The notes under the pieces: model-generated
Seen by the model: only the letters and a program-made list of their open reading frames with translations
Databases searched by the model: none
What the model was told of the DNA's origin: nothing
In this document: positions 30,459 through 39,601 of the stretch, one piece after another
Position numbering within the stretch: the first letter of the stretch is position 1
Layout: each line of letters opens with the position of its first letter
Program-made: the position numbers and the translations under genes
DNA from: a virus
Virus record (IMG/VR): IMGVR_UViG_3300035181_001319
Coordinates: 1 to 62,841 of that record
Direction: 5' to 3' (one strand)
Length of the DNA stretch: 62,841 nt

Positions 30459-30800
30459 ATGAGAATAAAATCGACGCACCTTGTAATCTTGGCCCTGTTA
30501 TGGGCTCCGAGTCCGTCCCTGGCCGAAAATTGGACGGTATCCTACTACAAACATGGCAAAATTACTGCCAATGGAGAGGCTTTTGACCCTATGGGCGCAA
30601 CCTGTGCGCACAGAAGCCTTCCCTTTGGCGCTCTACTGCGCCTCACAGCCTCCGACGGGACTTCGGTGATCTGTCGTGTGAATGACAGAGGCCCGTTTGT
30701 TCCGGGACGGGAGCTCGACGTCTCATTAGGGCTTGCCCAAATGCTTGGAATGCTTACAGTAGGGGTTATGCATCTAGACATAACGCGCGTAGGAGGGTAA
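30459..30800 (+). CDS. RlpA-like double-psi beta-barrel protein with signal peptide
   Basis: 113 residues. Signal peptide: MRIKS then a hydrophobic stretch to PSLAE near 23. The mature part has the RlpA pattern: SYYKHGKITANGEAFDP, CAHRSLPFGALLRL, CRVNDRGPFVPGRELDVS and the final strand. RlpA proteins cleave denuded glycan strands; the Asp in NDRGP is the key residue. Exported, so likely a cell-wall-acting enzyme used in lysis or entry. Its place at the head of the late operon, before the small terminase subunit, is unusual. An iteron copy (30471) lies in its first codons. Confidence 0.82.
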   Translation: MRIKSTHLVILALLWAPSPSLAENWTVSYYKHGKITANGEAFDPMGATCAHRSLPFGALLRLTASDGTSVICRVNDRGPFVPGRELDVSLGLAQMLGMLTVGVMHLDITRVGG

Positions 30801-31058
30801 ATGTCCCGTACTTTTCACTTCAGAGCCAACACCCATCACGTCACCTGTGACACTGCCGAGGAGGCCTATGCTTCTGGGTATGAAATAGGCAAGTCCTGGA
30901 CGGCCAAGTATCGTCCCGGGGGGCCCTGGATGCCTACGTCCAACCACATGAGTGACCAGGGGTGGTTCGAATACTGTGTGGCCATGACCGAGAATAACGC
31001 CCAGTGGCTCAAGGGCTTTGATGCCGGAAAGGAAGCTCAAAATGCCCGCACTTTTTGA
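30801..31058 (+). CDS. hypothetical protein (85 aa)
   Basis: ATG 30801 follows GGAGGG directly after the RlpA-like stop. The product MSRTFHFRANTHHVTCDTAE continues AYASGYEIGKSWTAKYRPGG. Unknown function; coupled to the next gene by an overlap of 17 bases. Confidence 0.55.
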   Translation: MSRTFHFRANTHHVTCDTAEEAYASGYEIGKSWTAKYRPGGPWMPTSNHMSDQGWFEYCVAMTENNAQWLKGFDAGKEAQNARTF

Positions 31059-31350
31059 GTCCACACTGCCTCCAGCCAAGGAGCAAACCTCTGCTGCTCC
31101 GCTGACTGAAGAAGAAGTGATCAAAGCCACATGGGACAAAGTGCATCCCCAGGGGCTCAGCTTTTTGCTACGGACTGGCTGTCTCAAGCAAATGCCAGCT
31201 GGCTCAAGACCTGCTAAGCTCATTATGACAGAGATCGGGGTCACTGCGGATGGTGTCGAGTACCTGGTGCGGTTTGACCTGCACGAGAATAGGGAAGTGA
31301 CGGGCACCTACAAGGACACAAGCATTTTTGTGTACCGTCCTGTGGGCTAG
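31042..31350 (+). CDS. hypothetical protein (102 aa)
   Basis: ATG 31042 is preceded by AAGGAAG; the in-frame ATG at 31018 lacks a site. Contains EEEVIKATWDKVHPQGLSFL and a C-terminal beta region (VEYLVRFDLHENREVTG). Not recognised. Confidence 0.55.
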   Translation: MPALFESTLPPAKEQTSAAPLTEEEVIKATWDKVHPQGLSFLLRTGCLKQMPAGSRPAKLIMTEIGVTADGVEYLVRFDLHENREVTGTYKDTSIFVYRPVG

Positions 31351-31432
31351 TACGCTTGTATGGCCGTCCCTGTAAGGGTTAAAGGGCCCTTGCAAACTGC
31401 TGGTCGACTCGCGTGGGTGCGCATGTCACCTT

Positions 31433-32113
31433 ATGAGCATCATGACCCAGCAAACACCTCCTCTTTCTCGCAACAGTGCCATCGACGCGGAGCTTTCCGA
31501 CGACGATGTTGAAGCCATTGGCGATGCCGCGCTCGGGATACTCCCGGGCGATGGTGCAGGCATGGATGCCAAAGAACAGGACGAAGTGCGGGAAGTGACG
31601 CGTCAGCGCATGATCCGCATCGGGGCCAAGCTGACTGCCAAACAGGCATTCAGCGATCGGCGCAAGTCCACTTTCATCCGCACCCTGGCGACCACGGGCA
31701 TTGTAGCTCGTGCTGCTACTGCTGCGGGCTGGAGCTCCAGTCAAGCACATAGTCTGCGCAAGTCGGACCCTGAGTTTGCAGAGATGTGGATCAATGCAAT
31801 CGACTTTGCAACCGATGCACTTGAAGAAGCCGCACGTACCAGGGCCGTTGAGGGCATGGTCAAGCCGGTGTTCCAGCAAGGGCGTCTGGTGGGCTACGTC
31901 AAGGAATACTCGGACGCCCTTCTGACCACATTGCTGAAGGCCAAGCGCCCGAAGGAGTTCCGGGACAACATCAGCGTGGATGCAGAGGTCAAGGGCGGCG
32001 TGCTTATCGTACCCGGGGTATCTTCTGCAGAGGCCTGGGAACAAGCAGCTCGTGTAAACCAGGCACCCCATCGTACTCACAGTAGCGAAGAGGAGCCTGG
32101 TCCTCTCGCGTAG
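31433..32113 (+). CDS. terS: terminase small subunit
   Basis: 226 residues. A central helix-turn-helix-like region (FIRTLATTGIVARAATAAGWSSSQAHSLRKSDPEF) is followed by EEAARTRAVEGMVKPVFQQG and VKEYSDALLTTLLKAKRPKEF, the typical end of small terminase subunits that bind pac sites and load the large subunit. The C-terminus is acidic and ends EEEPGPLA. A 440-codon antisense frame over it is a shadow. The start is uncertain: no clear ribosome site precedes ATG 31433 or ATG 31442. Confidence 0.85.
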   Translation: MSIMTQQTPPLSRNSAIDAELSDDDVEAIGDAALGILPGDGAGMDAKEQDEVREVTRQRMIRIGAKLTAKQAFSDRRKSTFIRTLATTGIVARAATAAGWSSSQAHSLRKSDPEFAEMWINAIDFATDALEEAARTRAVEGMVKPVFQQGRLVGYVKEYSDALLTTLLKAKRPKEFRDNISVDAEVKGGVLIVPGVSSAEAWEQAARVNQAPHRTHSSEEEPGPLA

Positions 32114-32125
32114 AGGAGCAAGGCT

Positions 32126-32683
32126 ATGCGGCTTTCTGTTGACAAGCGTGACAAGGGCTATCGGTTCGACCTGGTCAAGAACAAGTGTGTGATCTATTTC
32201 AACGACCAGGCCAGGACCGATGTGATCACGGCCGACGAAGAAGAGGGGATGATTATCACCTATGTCCCCGACGTCGAAAATGGTGGAAAGCCCAAAATCA
32301 ATGAAGAGAAGACGGCCTACTTGACCCAGATCCATCGTGGGCGCGTCCGCATTGAGATCAATGATGCTGAAGGCTGCAGTATCAAGGACCCCAAGGTCAA
32401 GGCTGAGCTTGAAGATCGTGGCATCCTGATGCTGATCTATTCCAAGATGCAACCCGGGAACATTCGGCGGATGCTGGTCGAACGCAAGGCCTTCCCTGAT
32501 GAGCAGACCATGCTTTTGGCCTGTGAAGCTGCTACGGGCGCAGCAGCCGAGTATTGCTGCAACATGCATGGAGATGTCTTTGAGCCCAAAGAGGTTGCAG
32601 AGGCAGGTCTTGAAGCTGCGCGGAAGCTGCTTGCCGGCGCAAACAAGCTGCTGGCTTCCGCAGTTCGGACCACACGGCACTAA
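32126..32683 (+). CDS. hypothetical protein (185 aa)
   Basis: ATG 32126 (ATGCGG) follows AGAGGAGC. Beta-rich N-terminal half (GYRFDLVKNKCVIYFNDQ) and helical C-terminal half ending in LLASAVRTTRH. Between the terminase genes; unknown, perhaps virion-associated. Confidence 0.6.
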   Translation: MRLSVDKRDKGYRFDLVKNKCVIYFNDQARTDVITADEEEGMIITYVPDVENGGKPKINEEKTAYLTQIHRGRVRIEINDAEGCSIKDPKVKAELEDRGILMLIYSKMQPGNIRRMLVERKAFPDEQTMLLACEAATGAAAEYCCNMHGDVFEPKEVAEAGLEAARKLLAGANKLLASAVRTTRH

Positions 32684-32715
32684 GGTATCACGCAACTGCA
32701 TGGGAGACCTGATCC

Positions 32716-33144
32716 ATGGCCAATGCTCTGTTTGACCCCGGCCGTGAAGGGTTTCTGGCGGGAGAAATTGACTGGGATACCGCGACCATCAAGGCAGTCT
32801 TGGTGCGCAGCTACACGTTCTCTGCTGCGCACAAGTTCGTGTCTGATGCCACGACTGCCGGTGCATCTATTGTGTCCACTTCGGCGGCCATGACCTCGAA
32901 GACGGTCACGGGTGGCATTGCCGATGCTGCTGACGTGATCTTTACCGCGGTTACCGCCGGTGCTGCAATCACAAGTATCCTGGTCTATCAGTCCAGCGCA
33001 GTTACGGGCGGTGCAGATGTTGCCGCCTCAGCGCAACGGCTTATTGCCTACTTGGACACGGCCACCGGCTTGCCTGTGACTCCCAATGGTGGTGACATCA
33101 CTATCCAGTGGGACAATACCACCAACAAAATCTTCAAACTTTAG
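32716..33144 (+). CDS. virion-associated-like protein (142 aa)
   Basis: The opening ALFDPGREGFLAGEIDWDT and the closing IAYLDTATGLPVTPNGGDI match a family widespread in phage structural modules, usually annotated hypothetical. Beta-rich with many Thr and Ala, as in decoration or fibre-like proteins. Location between small and large terminase subunits. Confidence 0.65.
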   Translation: MANALFDPGREGFLAGEIDWDTATIKAVLVRSYTFSAAHKFVSDATTAGASIVSTSAAMTSKTVTGGIADAADVIFTAVTAGAAITSILVYQSSAVTGGADVAASAQRLIAYLDTATGLPVTPNGGDITIQWDNTTNKIFKL

Positions 33145-33155
33145 AGGAGGCTGTC

Positions 33156-33617
33156 ATGCCCCAGTATACCACGACGGTCACAGCGGCCTCCAATACCACG
33201 GCTGGTACCGAAGACGCCTATGTGGAAATCTTGTTTGGCGCGTCCAGTGCTGGCCGCATCAAGCGAGTCCATGTGTCCGCGGACACTGCGGCCTCTGATG
33301 CACGCATCAAGGCCAACTTGAAGCGGACCTCTGCTGCCGGTGCCACAGGCATCGCAGGCACCTCGATACGTCGGGATGCCCAGATGCGGCTATCCAGCAC
33401 CGCCGTGGCCGTCAAGAACGGCGCAGCGGCCTTCTCCGTCGGCACCCTGGTGGACACGCCTTATGTGGCCAACTTGAACGGTCGCTCGACCTACGAATGG
33501 ATCCCCAGGAACTACATGGAAGAGCTTGTCGTGGTTGGTGCCAACCGCTTTGTGGTCGGTATCGTCTGCTCGGTGGCTTCGGTGTCTATCACTGTCACGG
33601 TTGAATGGGAAGACTGA
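33156..33617 (+). CDS. hypothetical beta-rich protein (153 aa)
   Basis: ATG 33156 preceded by GAGGAGG. The product MPQYTTTVTAASNTTAGTED with alternating strands resembles a small jelly-roll structural protein. Function inferred only from position in the structural region. Confidence 0.55.
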   Translation: MPQYTTTVTAASNTTAGTEDAYVEILFGASSAGRIKRVHVSADTAASDARIKANLKRTSAAGATGIAGTSIRRDAQMRLSSTAVAVKNGAAAFSVGTLVDTPYVANLNGRSTYEWIPRNYMEELVVVGANRFVVGIVCSVASVSITVTVEWED

Positions 33618-33620
33618 TCA

Positions 33621-34238
33621 ATGCTTATCCAGACGTTGGCACGGAGCAAGGACTTCAATGTCACCGTGACCGACGTCCCGGGTCAGCAGTCTCGTACCCA
33701 TGTTGCAGTCTGGCAGGATGATTTTGATGGAATTGGGGTTACTCAAATCAATCAGAACTTCCTGCCGACGACCTTTGAGGAAGTCGCCTCGCCCTTTTTT
33801 ATGATTGCCATGGGCGAAGAAAACGTCCTAGTGGCCCAGATTTTCTCCTATGACACAGCGTTGATTACCCACGTTGATGCCGACGCTGACAGCGAGGCCC
33901 ATATTCGGTTGATCGAGGCCGATCCGCACGGCGCTTTGGAAATAGGTGATGACTTTGACGGAGTATCTCACTTCCGACGTGACCGCACAGACGAGCCCTG
34001 GAGCATTCCGAGGTATATTATCACTGGTCAGACTGTTGATGGGGTCTCCGGTGCAGTCTTGACTGGGGTCACCGTACGGGTATATTGGGCAGACAGCGAC
34101 ACCCTTGAGCAACTTGTAGTCAGCGACGGGTCCGGCAACTTCAGCTTACCGATCTTTGACCAAAGGCCTCGTATGATTGTGGCACACTCTGGTTCGACGC
34201 CCAGTGGAGTCACACGCCGCGACATATTTGGGACCTAA
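33621..34238 (+). CDS. hypothetical protein with carboxypeptidase-regulatory-like end (205 aa)
   Basis: The first two thirds are acidic and unrecognised. The C-terminal 70 residues (IITGQTVDGVSGAVLTGVTV...DGSGNFSLPI) have the CarboxypepD-regulatory-like beta-sandwich pattern often found as an adhesive domain in phage virion proteins. Confidence 0.6.
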   Translation: MLIQTLARSKDFNVTVTDVPGQQSRTHVAVWQDDFDGIGVTQINQNFLPTTFEEVASPFFMIAMGEENVLVAQIFSYDTALITHVDADADSEAHIRLIEADPHGALEIGDDFDGVSHFRRDRTDEPWSIPRYIITGQTVDGVSGAVLTGVTVRVYWADSDTLEQLVVSDGSGNFSLPIFDQRPRMIVAHSGSTPSGVTRRDIFGT

Positions 34239-34241
34239 GTC

Positions 34242-35174
34242 ATGCCAAATGTGTTCTTGTACGATCAAACACTGCCAAGTTTGAGGCTATTTGACACAAC
34301 GTCCTCGCTCCTGCAGGGCATTTCTCCTTCATCCATTGTATCGCTTGAGGCCTTTGGGTCTCTGACTGTCAGTTTGTCTGGTAGCGGGGCTCAAATCCTA
34401 TTACCGGCAGGACTTGCATCGGCCGAGACCTTTGGGTCTGCCACCCTTGTCCCCACCTTCACTGTGCAGGCCACATCGATCGCCTCGGGGGAGGTGATCG
34501 GCTCCGCGACCATTAAGTCAGTTGTGGCGTTGAGCCCAAGTGGTATTGGATCGGCAGGGGCAATCGGGGCTCCGACACTCAAGGCCAGCTATACAATCTC
34601 CCTTACTGGGATTGCTTCGGCAGAAGCAATTGGATTGTCAGTTGTGACAGTAGGCCTTGTTCTTAACACCACAGTGCTTTATGCCGTTGCCCAGGTCCTG
34701 TTTAAGGCGCTCGGGTTCGTTTCAGTGTCTACACCTAGCTCAGCAACGCTCGAGGTCACGACCAAGAGCAACGCAGTCATGCAGATACTGGCTACCAATA
34801 CCGCAGTAGTTGTGGTATTCCAAAAAGCAACAGCCGTTGTGACGGTCTATTCGGAGGGTAACCCAGTGACAAGCGTGGTTCGTGGAAGCACTGTGGCCTT
34901 CAAGGTCAACTTTACCAACGACCTAGGTGCACCGATCAACCCCTCACAAGCCTCGGTGTTTGTGTCCTATCCCGATACCACGGGCACTCGGACCACCACT
35001 GAGATTGTGCTGATCCAATCGGGCAATGACTGGACTGCTTCCTTTGACACGGGCATATCAAAGCCAGGGGAAGTTACCTGGTCGGCCCAGACCAAACTCA
35101 CTACCCCCGCCGCAGCGGTTGACGGGTCCTTCACAGTTACGGCCAATTCGGCCAATCCTGAAAACCTTGCATAG
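34242..35174 (+). CDS. repeat-containing structural-like protein (310 aa)
   Basis: Residues about 20-140 hold five imperfect repeats of a 20-24 residue unit ending in a GIASAEAIGSATL-like phrase (LEAFGSLTV, SAETFGSATL, SGEVIGSATI, SAGAIGAPTL, SAEAIGLSVV). The C-terminal half is a beta-sandwich-like region with VTVYSEGNPVTSVVRGSTVA, similar to immunoglobulin-like add-on domains. Probably on the virion surface; the repeat number may vary. Confidence 0.65.
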   Translation: MPNVFLYDQTLPSLRLFDTTSSLLQGISPSSIVSLEAFGSLTVSLSGSGAQILLPAGLASAETFGSATLVPTFTVQATSIASGEVIGSATIKSVVALSPSGIGSAGAIGAPTLKASYTISLTGIASAEAIGLSVVTVGLVLNTTVLYAVAQVLFKALGFVSVSTPSSATLEVTTKSNAVMQILATNTAVVVVFQKATAVVTVYSEGNPVTSVVRGSTVAFKVNFTNDLGAPINPSQASVFVSYPDTTGTRTTTEIVLIQSGNDWTASFDTGISKPGEVTWSAQTKLTTPAAAVDGSFTVTANSANPENLA

Positions 35175-35185
35175 GAGCGCCTGAT

Positions 35186-35572
35186 ATGTCCATCAACAAT
35201 GCACTTGAAATTCACGCTTCCCTTCCCGAGACCGTCACAGGACAGTCGGCGGTAATCACCAACTACAATGCCAGTGGTGCTGTGTTCTTCTTTGACGTGA
35301 CCGCGGTGTCTGGCACCACGCCCTCGCTGACCTTCAAGTTGCAGGCCTTCGACACCACGTCAGGCAAGTACGTCGATGTCGCGGGTGCTGCCACCATGGC
35401 CATCATAGCCACGGGCACCTTTGCCCTGGCAGTGGCTCCGGGCATCACCGTTGTGGCCAACGCGGCCGTTGCAGCTCAACTACCCTTTGCCTGGCGCATT
35501 GTGTGGACCATCACAGGGACTACTCCCAGCTTCACATTCACTGCAAGCACCCACCTCTGTGGAGGCAACTGA
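35186..35572 (+). CDS. hypothetical beta-rich protein (128 aa)
   Basis: Rich in Ala, Thr and Val, with the phrase VSGTTPSLTFKLQAFDTTSG repeated loosely as ITGTTPSFTFTAS near the end. This type of small protein is common in siphophage structural regions. Ends two bases before the large terminase subunit gene. Confidence 0.6.
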   Translation: MSINNALEIHASLPETVTGQSAVITNYNASGAVFFFDVTAVSGTTPSLTFKLQAFDTTSGKYVDVAGAATMAIIATGTFALAVAPGITVVANAAVAAQLPFAWRIVWTITGTTPSFTFTASTHLCGGN

Positions 35573-35575
35573 ACC

Positions 35576-37051
35576 ATGGCCGGATCAATGGAGACCATAT
35601 GGTCTCCACAGCCTGGGTCTCAAGAGTTGTTCCTGTCTTGCCCAATCTACGAAGTGCTCTATGAGGGCACTCGTGGTCCGGGCAAGACAGATGCCTTGCT
35701 TATGGATTTTCTGCAGCATGTTGGAACAGGTCTTGGTCCTGATTGGCGCGGGGTATTGTTCCGGCGTTCTCACCCAGAACTGACTGACGTCATTGCCAAA
35801 AGTCAGAAATGGTTCAAGCGGATTTTCCCTCGTTGTGAATTCAACAAGGTTGAGAAGACCTGGACTTTTCCAGATGGCGAGCAACTACTGCTTCGCCACA
35901 TGCGGGTTGTGGAAGATTACAATGCCTTCCATGGCCATGCCTATCCCTGGATTGCCTGGGAAGAATTGACCAACTGGGCAAGTGACGGCCCATATCGCAA
36001 GATGATGAGCTGCTCGCGTTCCTCGAACCCAGATGTTCCCCGCAAATATCGTGCCACTTGTAACCCCTACGGTGTGGGGCATAACTGGGTAAAGCGGCGG
36101 TTCCGTCTACCCAATGGCAGGGGCATTGTGATCCGTGATGCAACAGACAGTGAAGGGGAGTTGGAACCACCGCGTGTGGCAATCCACGGGAACATCTATG
36201 AAAACCAAATCCTTCTCAAGGCCGACCCACATTACATCTCTCGCCTCCGTGCTGCGGCCCGTAATCCTGCGGAGCTTCGCGCTTGGATACATGGTGACTG
36301 GGACATTGTTGCTGGCGGCATGTTCGATGATGTTTGGGACCCCAAGCGAAACGTCGTGGAGCCCTTTTCTATACCTGTATCATGGCGGGTTGACCGTTCG
36401 TTTGACTGGGGCGCATCCCGACCATTCAGCGTAGGCTGGTGGGCTGAGAGTGATGGAACCACGGTGACTTTGCCGAATGGTCGAGAGCTTCGTACGGTCC
36501 GAGGTGACCTGTTCCGCATCAATGAGTGGTATGGGTGCGATCCAAAAGAAGCAAACACAGGCTTGAAGCTGACGGCTGCTCAGATAGCCAAAGGCATCAA
36601 GGACCGTGAGACTGCAATGATTGCCAATAGGCTGATTGCCCGCCCAGTTTCACCTGGCGCGGCTGATAACAGTATCTGGGTTGCGGAACCTGGGGTCAAG
36701 TCCATTGCAACAGACATGGAAGCTCTTGGCATCGGCTGGGAGAAATCAGACAAGTCTCCTGGCTCGCGTAAGCAGGGCTGGCTTCAGATGCGCACCTATA
36801 TGAAAGATGCACAGGGAGCCTGGACTCAAAACAAGGATGGCATCACCATTATTGATCACAAGACTCCGCGCGAAAAGCCTGGTTTGTTTGTGTTCCGCAC
36901 TTGTCACCATTGGCTTGACCTGGTTCCAGTCCTTCCACGTGATGACAATGACCTGGACGATGTGGACACCGATGCCGAAGACCACATCGGTGACGAGACC
37001 AGGTATCGCGTGACTGCTCCGCGTCGCGGAATGCGCCAAGGCCAATTCTAA
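35576..37051 (+). CDS. terL: terminase large subunit
   Basis: 491 residues. ATPase domain: Walker A GTRGPGKTDA at 31-40, Walker B PWIAWEEL near 124-131, and a coupling motif after TCNPYGVGHNW. Nuclease domain: DRSFDWGASRPFSV with the first metal-binding Asp, then WEKSDKSPGSRKQGW and the acidic DDVDTDAEDHIGDETRYR near the end. It powers DNA packaging and cuts the concatemer. The circularly permuted sequence fits headful packaging, but the end type cannot be read from sequence alone. Confidence 0.93.
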   Translation: MAGSMETIWSPQPGSQELFLSCPIYEVLYEGTRGPGKTDALLMDFLQHVGTGLGPDWRGVLFRRSHPELTDVIAKSQKWFKRIFPRCEFNKVEKTWTFPDGEQLLLRHMRVVEDYNAFHGHAYPWIAWEELTNWASDGPYRKMMSCSRSSNPDVPRKYRATCNPYGVGHNWVKRRFRLPNGRGIVIRDATDSEGELEPPRVAIHGNIYENQILLKADPHYISRLRAAARNPAELRAWIHGDWDIVAGGMFDDVWDPKRNVVEPFSIPVSWRVDRSFDWGASRPFSVGWWAESDGTTVTLPNGRELRTVRGDLFRINEWYGCDPKEANTGLKLTAAQIAKGIKDRETAMIANRLIARPVSPGAADNSIWVAEPGVKSIATDMEALGIGWEKSDKSPGSRKQGWLQMRTYMKDAQGAWTQNKDGITIIDHKTPREKPGLFVFRTCHHWLDLVPVLPRDDNDLDDVDTDAEDHIGDETRYRVTAPRRGMRQGQF

Positions 37052-37116
37052 GCAGCAAGGGCACTCCCGGCGGACTAGGCGTGACAGTCTGACTTCAAAT
37101 AGGCAGAGGGCTTCAG

Positions 37117-38736
37117 ATGGCACAAGGTAATCAGTTTGCGGATGCTGGAATGCCCCAGGGGGTCGATGAGTCCGTGGGCCGCATCCAACCCCGTTGGGGC
37201 GATCGCAATCCGCTTTCTGGTGGAAACGATAAGCCCACGGTTGCAACCCCTTCTGCTGCATGGCAGGTCATGGTCACAAAATGGAACCTGGTCTCCACCG
37301 TGATTGCAGGCACCGAGAGCATGCGGAATGCGGGCAAGACCTATCTGCCTTCGCATCCCTATGAGTCTGAGGAAGCGTACCAGGAACGCCTGACCCGCGC
37401 CACACTGAAGAACTATACCCTGCGCACTCTGGAGAACCTTACCAGCAAGGCATTCCGTGACGAGCCCAAGCTGAATGCCGATGTGCCTGATGCTATTGTT
37501 GCGCTGACCACGGATATTGACACCGAAGGGTCAGGGTTCACCGTTTTCAACCGTGCCTGGTTCCGGCTTGCAGTTGAGAAGTGCTTCTCCTTTGTGCTTG
37601 TAGATCACAGCTCAACTGCACCCACACAGCCTGATGGCACTCGCACTCTTGAAGATGATCGCAAGGAAGGTGTTCGGCCGTTCTGGCGTCTGATCGATCC
37701 CAGTGATGTGATCTACATGCGTGTTGCAAAGTTCAACGGCAAAATCCAGTTCTCCGAGGTTCGCATCCGTGAGTGGGAGATTGTTCAAGATGGCTGGATT
37801 GACGTCAGCATTGAACGCATCCGTGTGTTGAAGCCCGGCAGCTATGCTATCTGGGAAAAGCGCGCAGTCAAGAAGGGCACAAAGCCCCAGTGGGTCACCA
37901 TTGAAAGTGGCACCATGGGGCTGGACTACATTCCACTTGTGGCTTTCTACACGTCAAAAACCGGTCTTGGCGAAGGAAAGCCTCCGCTTGAAGACCTTGC
38001 CTATTTGAATGTCGAGCACTTCCAGTCGTCAGCTGATCAGCGCTCCATTCTTACAGTGGCTCGGTTTCCCATTCTGGCCGTGTCTGGCGTGACCAATACT
38101 GATCCCAACTCCAAGCCCGTGGTCATTGGCCCCAAGCAGTGGTTGAGCGTTGCTGATCCTCAGGGTCGCATCTACTATGTCGAGCACGCCGGAAATGCGA
38201 TTGCAGCCGGCAGGACTGACCTTGAAGACCTCGAAGATCAGATGGCTAGCTACGGCTCTGAGTTTCTTCGAAAGCGCCCGGGTGCGTCTTCCGCAACCGG
38301 TCGGGCCCTTGATAGTGCTGAGGCAATCAGCCCGTTGATGGCCTGGGGCATGGACTTTAAGGACGCAATCGAGATAGCCCTGCAATATACGGCAGATTGG
38401 CTGAAGCTGCCCAAGGGTGGCACGGTTGCCTATGAAGTCAAGCCTGACATCACTGTCGGTGAGAGCAAAGAGCTGGACGTTCTGGACAAAGCCCGCGACC
38501 GTCAAGACATCAGCCGCAAGTCGTTCCTCAAAGAACTCAAGCGCCGGGACATCTTGTCCAATGAGTTTGACGAGGCTGTCGATGCCAAGGAGATTGAGGC
38601 AGAACCCCAGCCGGAGCAACAGGGCCTCAACATGCAGCTCAGCACTGGCCCCAAGAAGGCCGGCCGCAAGACTATGGGCACTGACAAGCGTGGCCCAGCC
38701 CGCACAACTGGGGAACCTCCTGTAACAACGGCTTGA
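37117..38736 (+). CDS. portal protein, DUF4055 family
   Basis: 539 residues. The DUF4055 pattern is clear: YLPSHPYESEEAYQERLTRAT near 80, FSFVLVDHSS, WRLIDPSDVIY, LDYIPLVAFYTSK, and PPLEDLAYLNVEHFQSSADQ. The C-terminal tail is Gly/Lys/Pro-rich. It forms the ring at the capsid vertex through which DNA passes. Located between the large terminase subunit and scaffold genes, as expected. Confidence 0.92.
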   Translation: MAQGNQFADAGMPQGVDESVGRIQPRWGDRNPLSGGNDKPTVATPSAAWQVMVTKWNLVSTVIAGTESMRNAGKTYLPSHPYESEEAYQERLTRATLKNYTLRTLENLTSKAFRDEPKLNADVPDAIVALTTDIDTEGSGFTVFNRAWFRLAVEKCFSFVLVDHSSTAPTQPDGTRTLEDDRKEGVRPFWRLIDPSDVIYMRVAKFNGKIQFSEVRIREWEIVQDGWIDVSIERIRVLKPGSYAIWEKRAVKKGTKPQWVTIESGTMGLDYIPLVAFYTSKTGLGEGKPPLEDLAYLNVEHFQSSADQRSILTVARFPILAVSGVTNTDPNSKPVVIGPKQWLSVADPQGRIYYVEHAGNAIAAGRTDLEDLEDQMASYGSEFLRKRPGASSATGRALDSAEAISPLMAWGMDFKDAIEIALQYTADWLKLPKGGTVAYEVKPDITVGESKELDVLDKARDRQDISRKSFLKELKRRDILSNEFDEAVDAKEIEAEPQPEQQGLNMQLSTGPKKAGRKTMGTDKRGPARTTGEPPVTTA

Positions 38737-38741
38737 CTGGT

Positions 38742-38815
38742 CGCTCCCATACGCCATCCTCTGGTAGTCCGCACGTGACGTCGGATGCAACAGGCGTGAT
38801 GCCGAAGGAGCGACT
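38742..38815 (+). promoter_or_regulatory. leader with ribosome-site-sequestering inverted repeat
   Basis: GTCGCTCC at 38742-38749 is complementary to GGAGCGAC at 38808-38815. The right arm contains the AAGGAG site of the scaffold start. A small hairpin GGCG-TGA-TGCC lies just before it, and a similar AACAGGCGTGACGCC lies in the leader of the capsid gene. Pairing would lower scaffold translation. Confidence 0.5.
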
Positions 38816-39601
38816 ATGGAATTTGAATTTGGTAAAAGCGGGACTGTCGAAACCCTGGATGTTGTGCCTGAGCAGTTCCGTGGGCTCTATACCTCGGGCG
38901 AAGGTGGCAAGTTCACGCTGAACCCTGCAAGCGCCGGAATTGCCACGGCCATCGATGGGCTGAACAGTGCCCTGCGCAATGAACGCAAAACCACTTCGAC
39001 CCTGCGTGGCCAGAAGGACCTTGGCGCGACGCTGAAGGAACATCTGGGCTTTGACTCGATCGATGATGCCAAGGCCAAGCTCGAAGAACTGACTGCGGCC
39101 GTGGCCTCCAAGGCCAACATCGATCCGGCCAAGCTGAAGGCTGACATCGAGAAGGGTTTTGTGGCCAAGGAAGAAGGCTACAAGACCAACCAGGCCAAGA
39201 TGCAGGCAACACTGGACAAGTATCTGGTGGAGAGCGCCGGCCTTTCGGCTCTGGCCGAGTTGAAAGGCAACTCCAAGTTGCTGATGCCGATCATCAAATC
39301 CCAAGCGGTTGTCGTTGCTGACGGTGACGAATATGTGGTGCGGGTGAAGGATGCGGCAGGTGACTACCGGGGCAACACCTCCGGTGGCTTCATGTCTGTG
39401 GCAGACTTGGTCAAGGAACTCAAGGCCAGTGCCGACTATGGGGTGGCTTTTGCGTCGGACGCGCCCAATGGTGGTGGCAAGCCCAATGGCCAACAGTCTC
39501 GCACTGTGGTTCAGCGACAGCAGAACGCTGCTGAGACGGCAGACAAGTCCCCGAACCAACTGATTGCGGAAGGGTTGGCCAAGCGTCGTGCCGGACGCTA
39601 A
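38816..39601 (+). CDS. head scaffolding protein
   Basis: 261 residues, highly charged. A helical N-terminal and central region (LNSALRNERKTTSTLRGQKDL, DAKAKLEELTAAVASKANID) predicted as coiled coil, then a beta-containing C-terminal domain (VVVADGDEYVVRVKDAAGD). It has the typical form and position of a scaffold between portal and major capsid protein. The 647-codon antisense frame spanning this gene and the capsid gene is a shadow. Confidence 0.85.
   Translation: MEFEFGKSGTVETLDVVPEQFRGLYTSGEGGKFTLNPASAGIATAIDGLNSALRNERKTTSTLRGQKDLGATLKEHLGFDSIDDAKAKLEELTAAVASKANIDPAKLKADIEKGFVAKEEGYKTNQAKMQATLDKYLVESAGLSALAELKGNSKLLMPIIKSQAVVVADGDEYVVRVKDAAGDYRGNTSGGFMSVADLVKELKASADYGVAFASDAPNGGGKPNGQQSRTVVQRQQNAAETADKSPNQLIAEGLAKRRAGR

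Noticed and set aside
31379-32701. 440-codon open frame on the minus strand
   Set aside because: Antisense to the small terminase subunit and the next gene, both with good ribosome sites or family matches; no family pattern in the minus frame.
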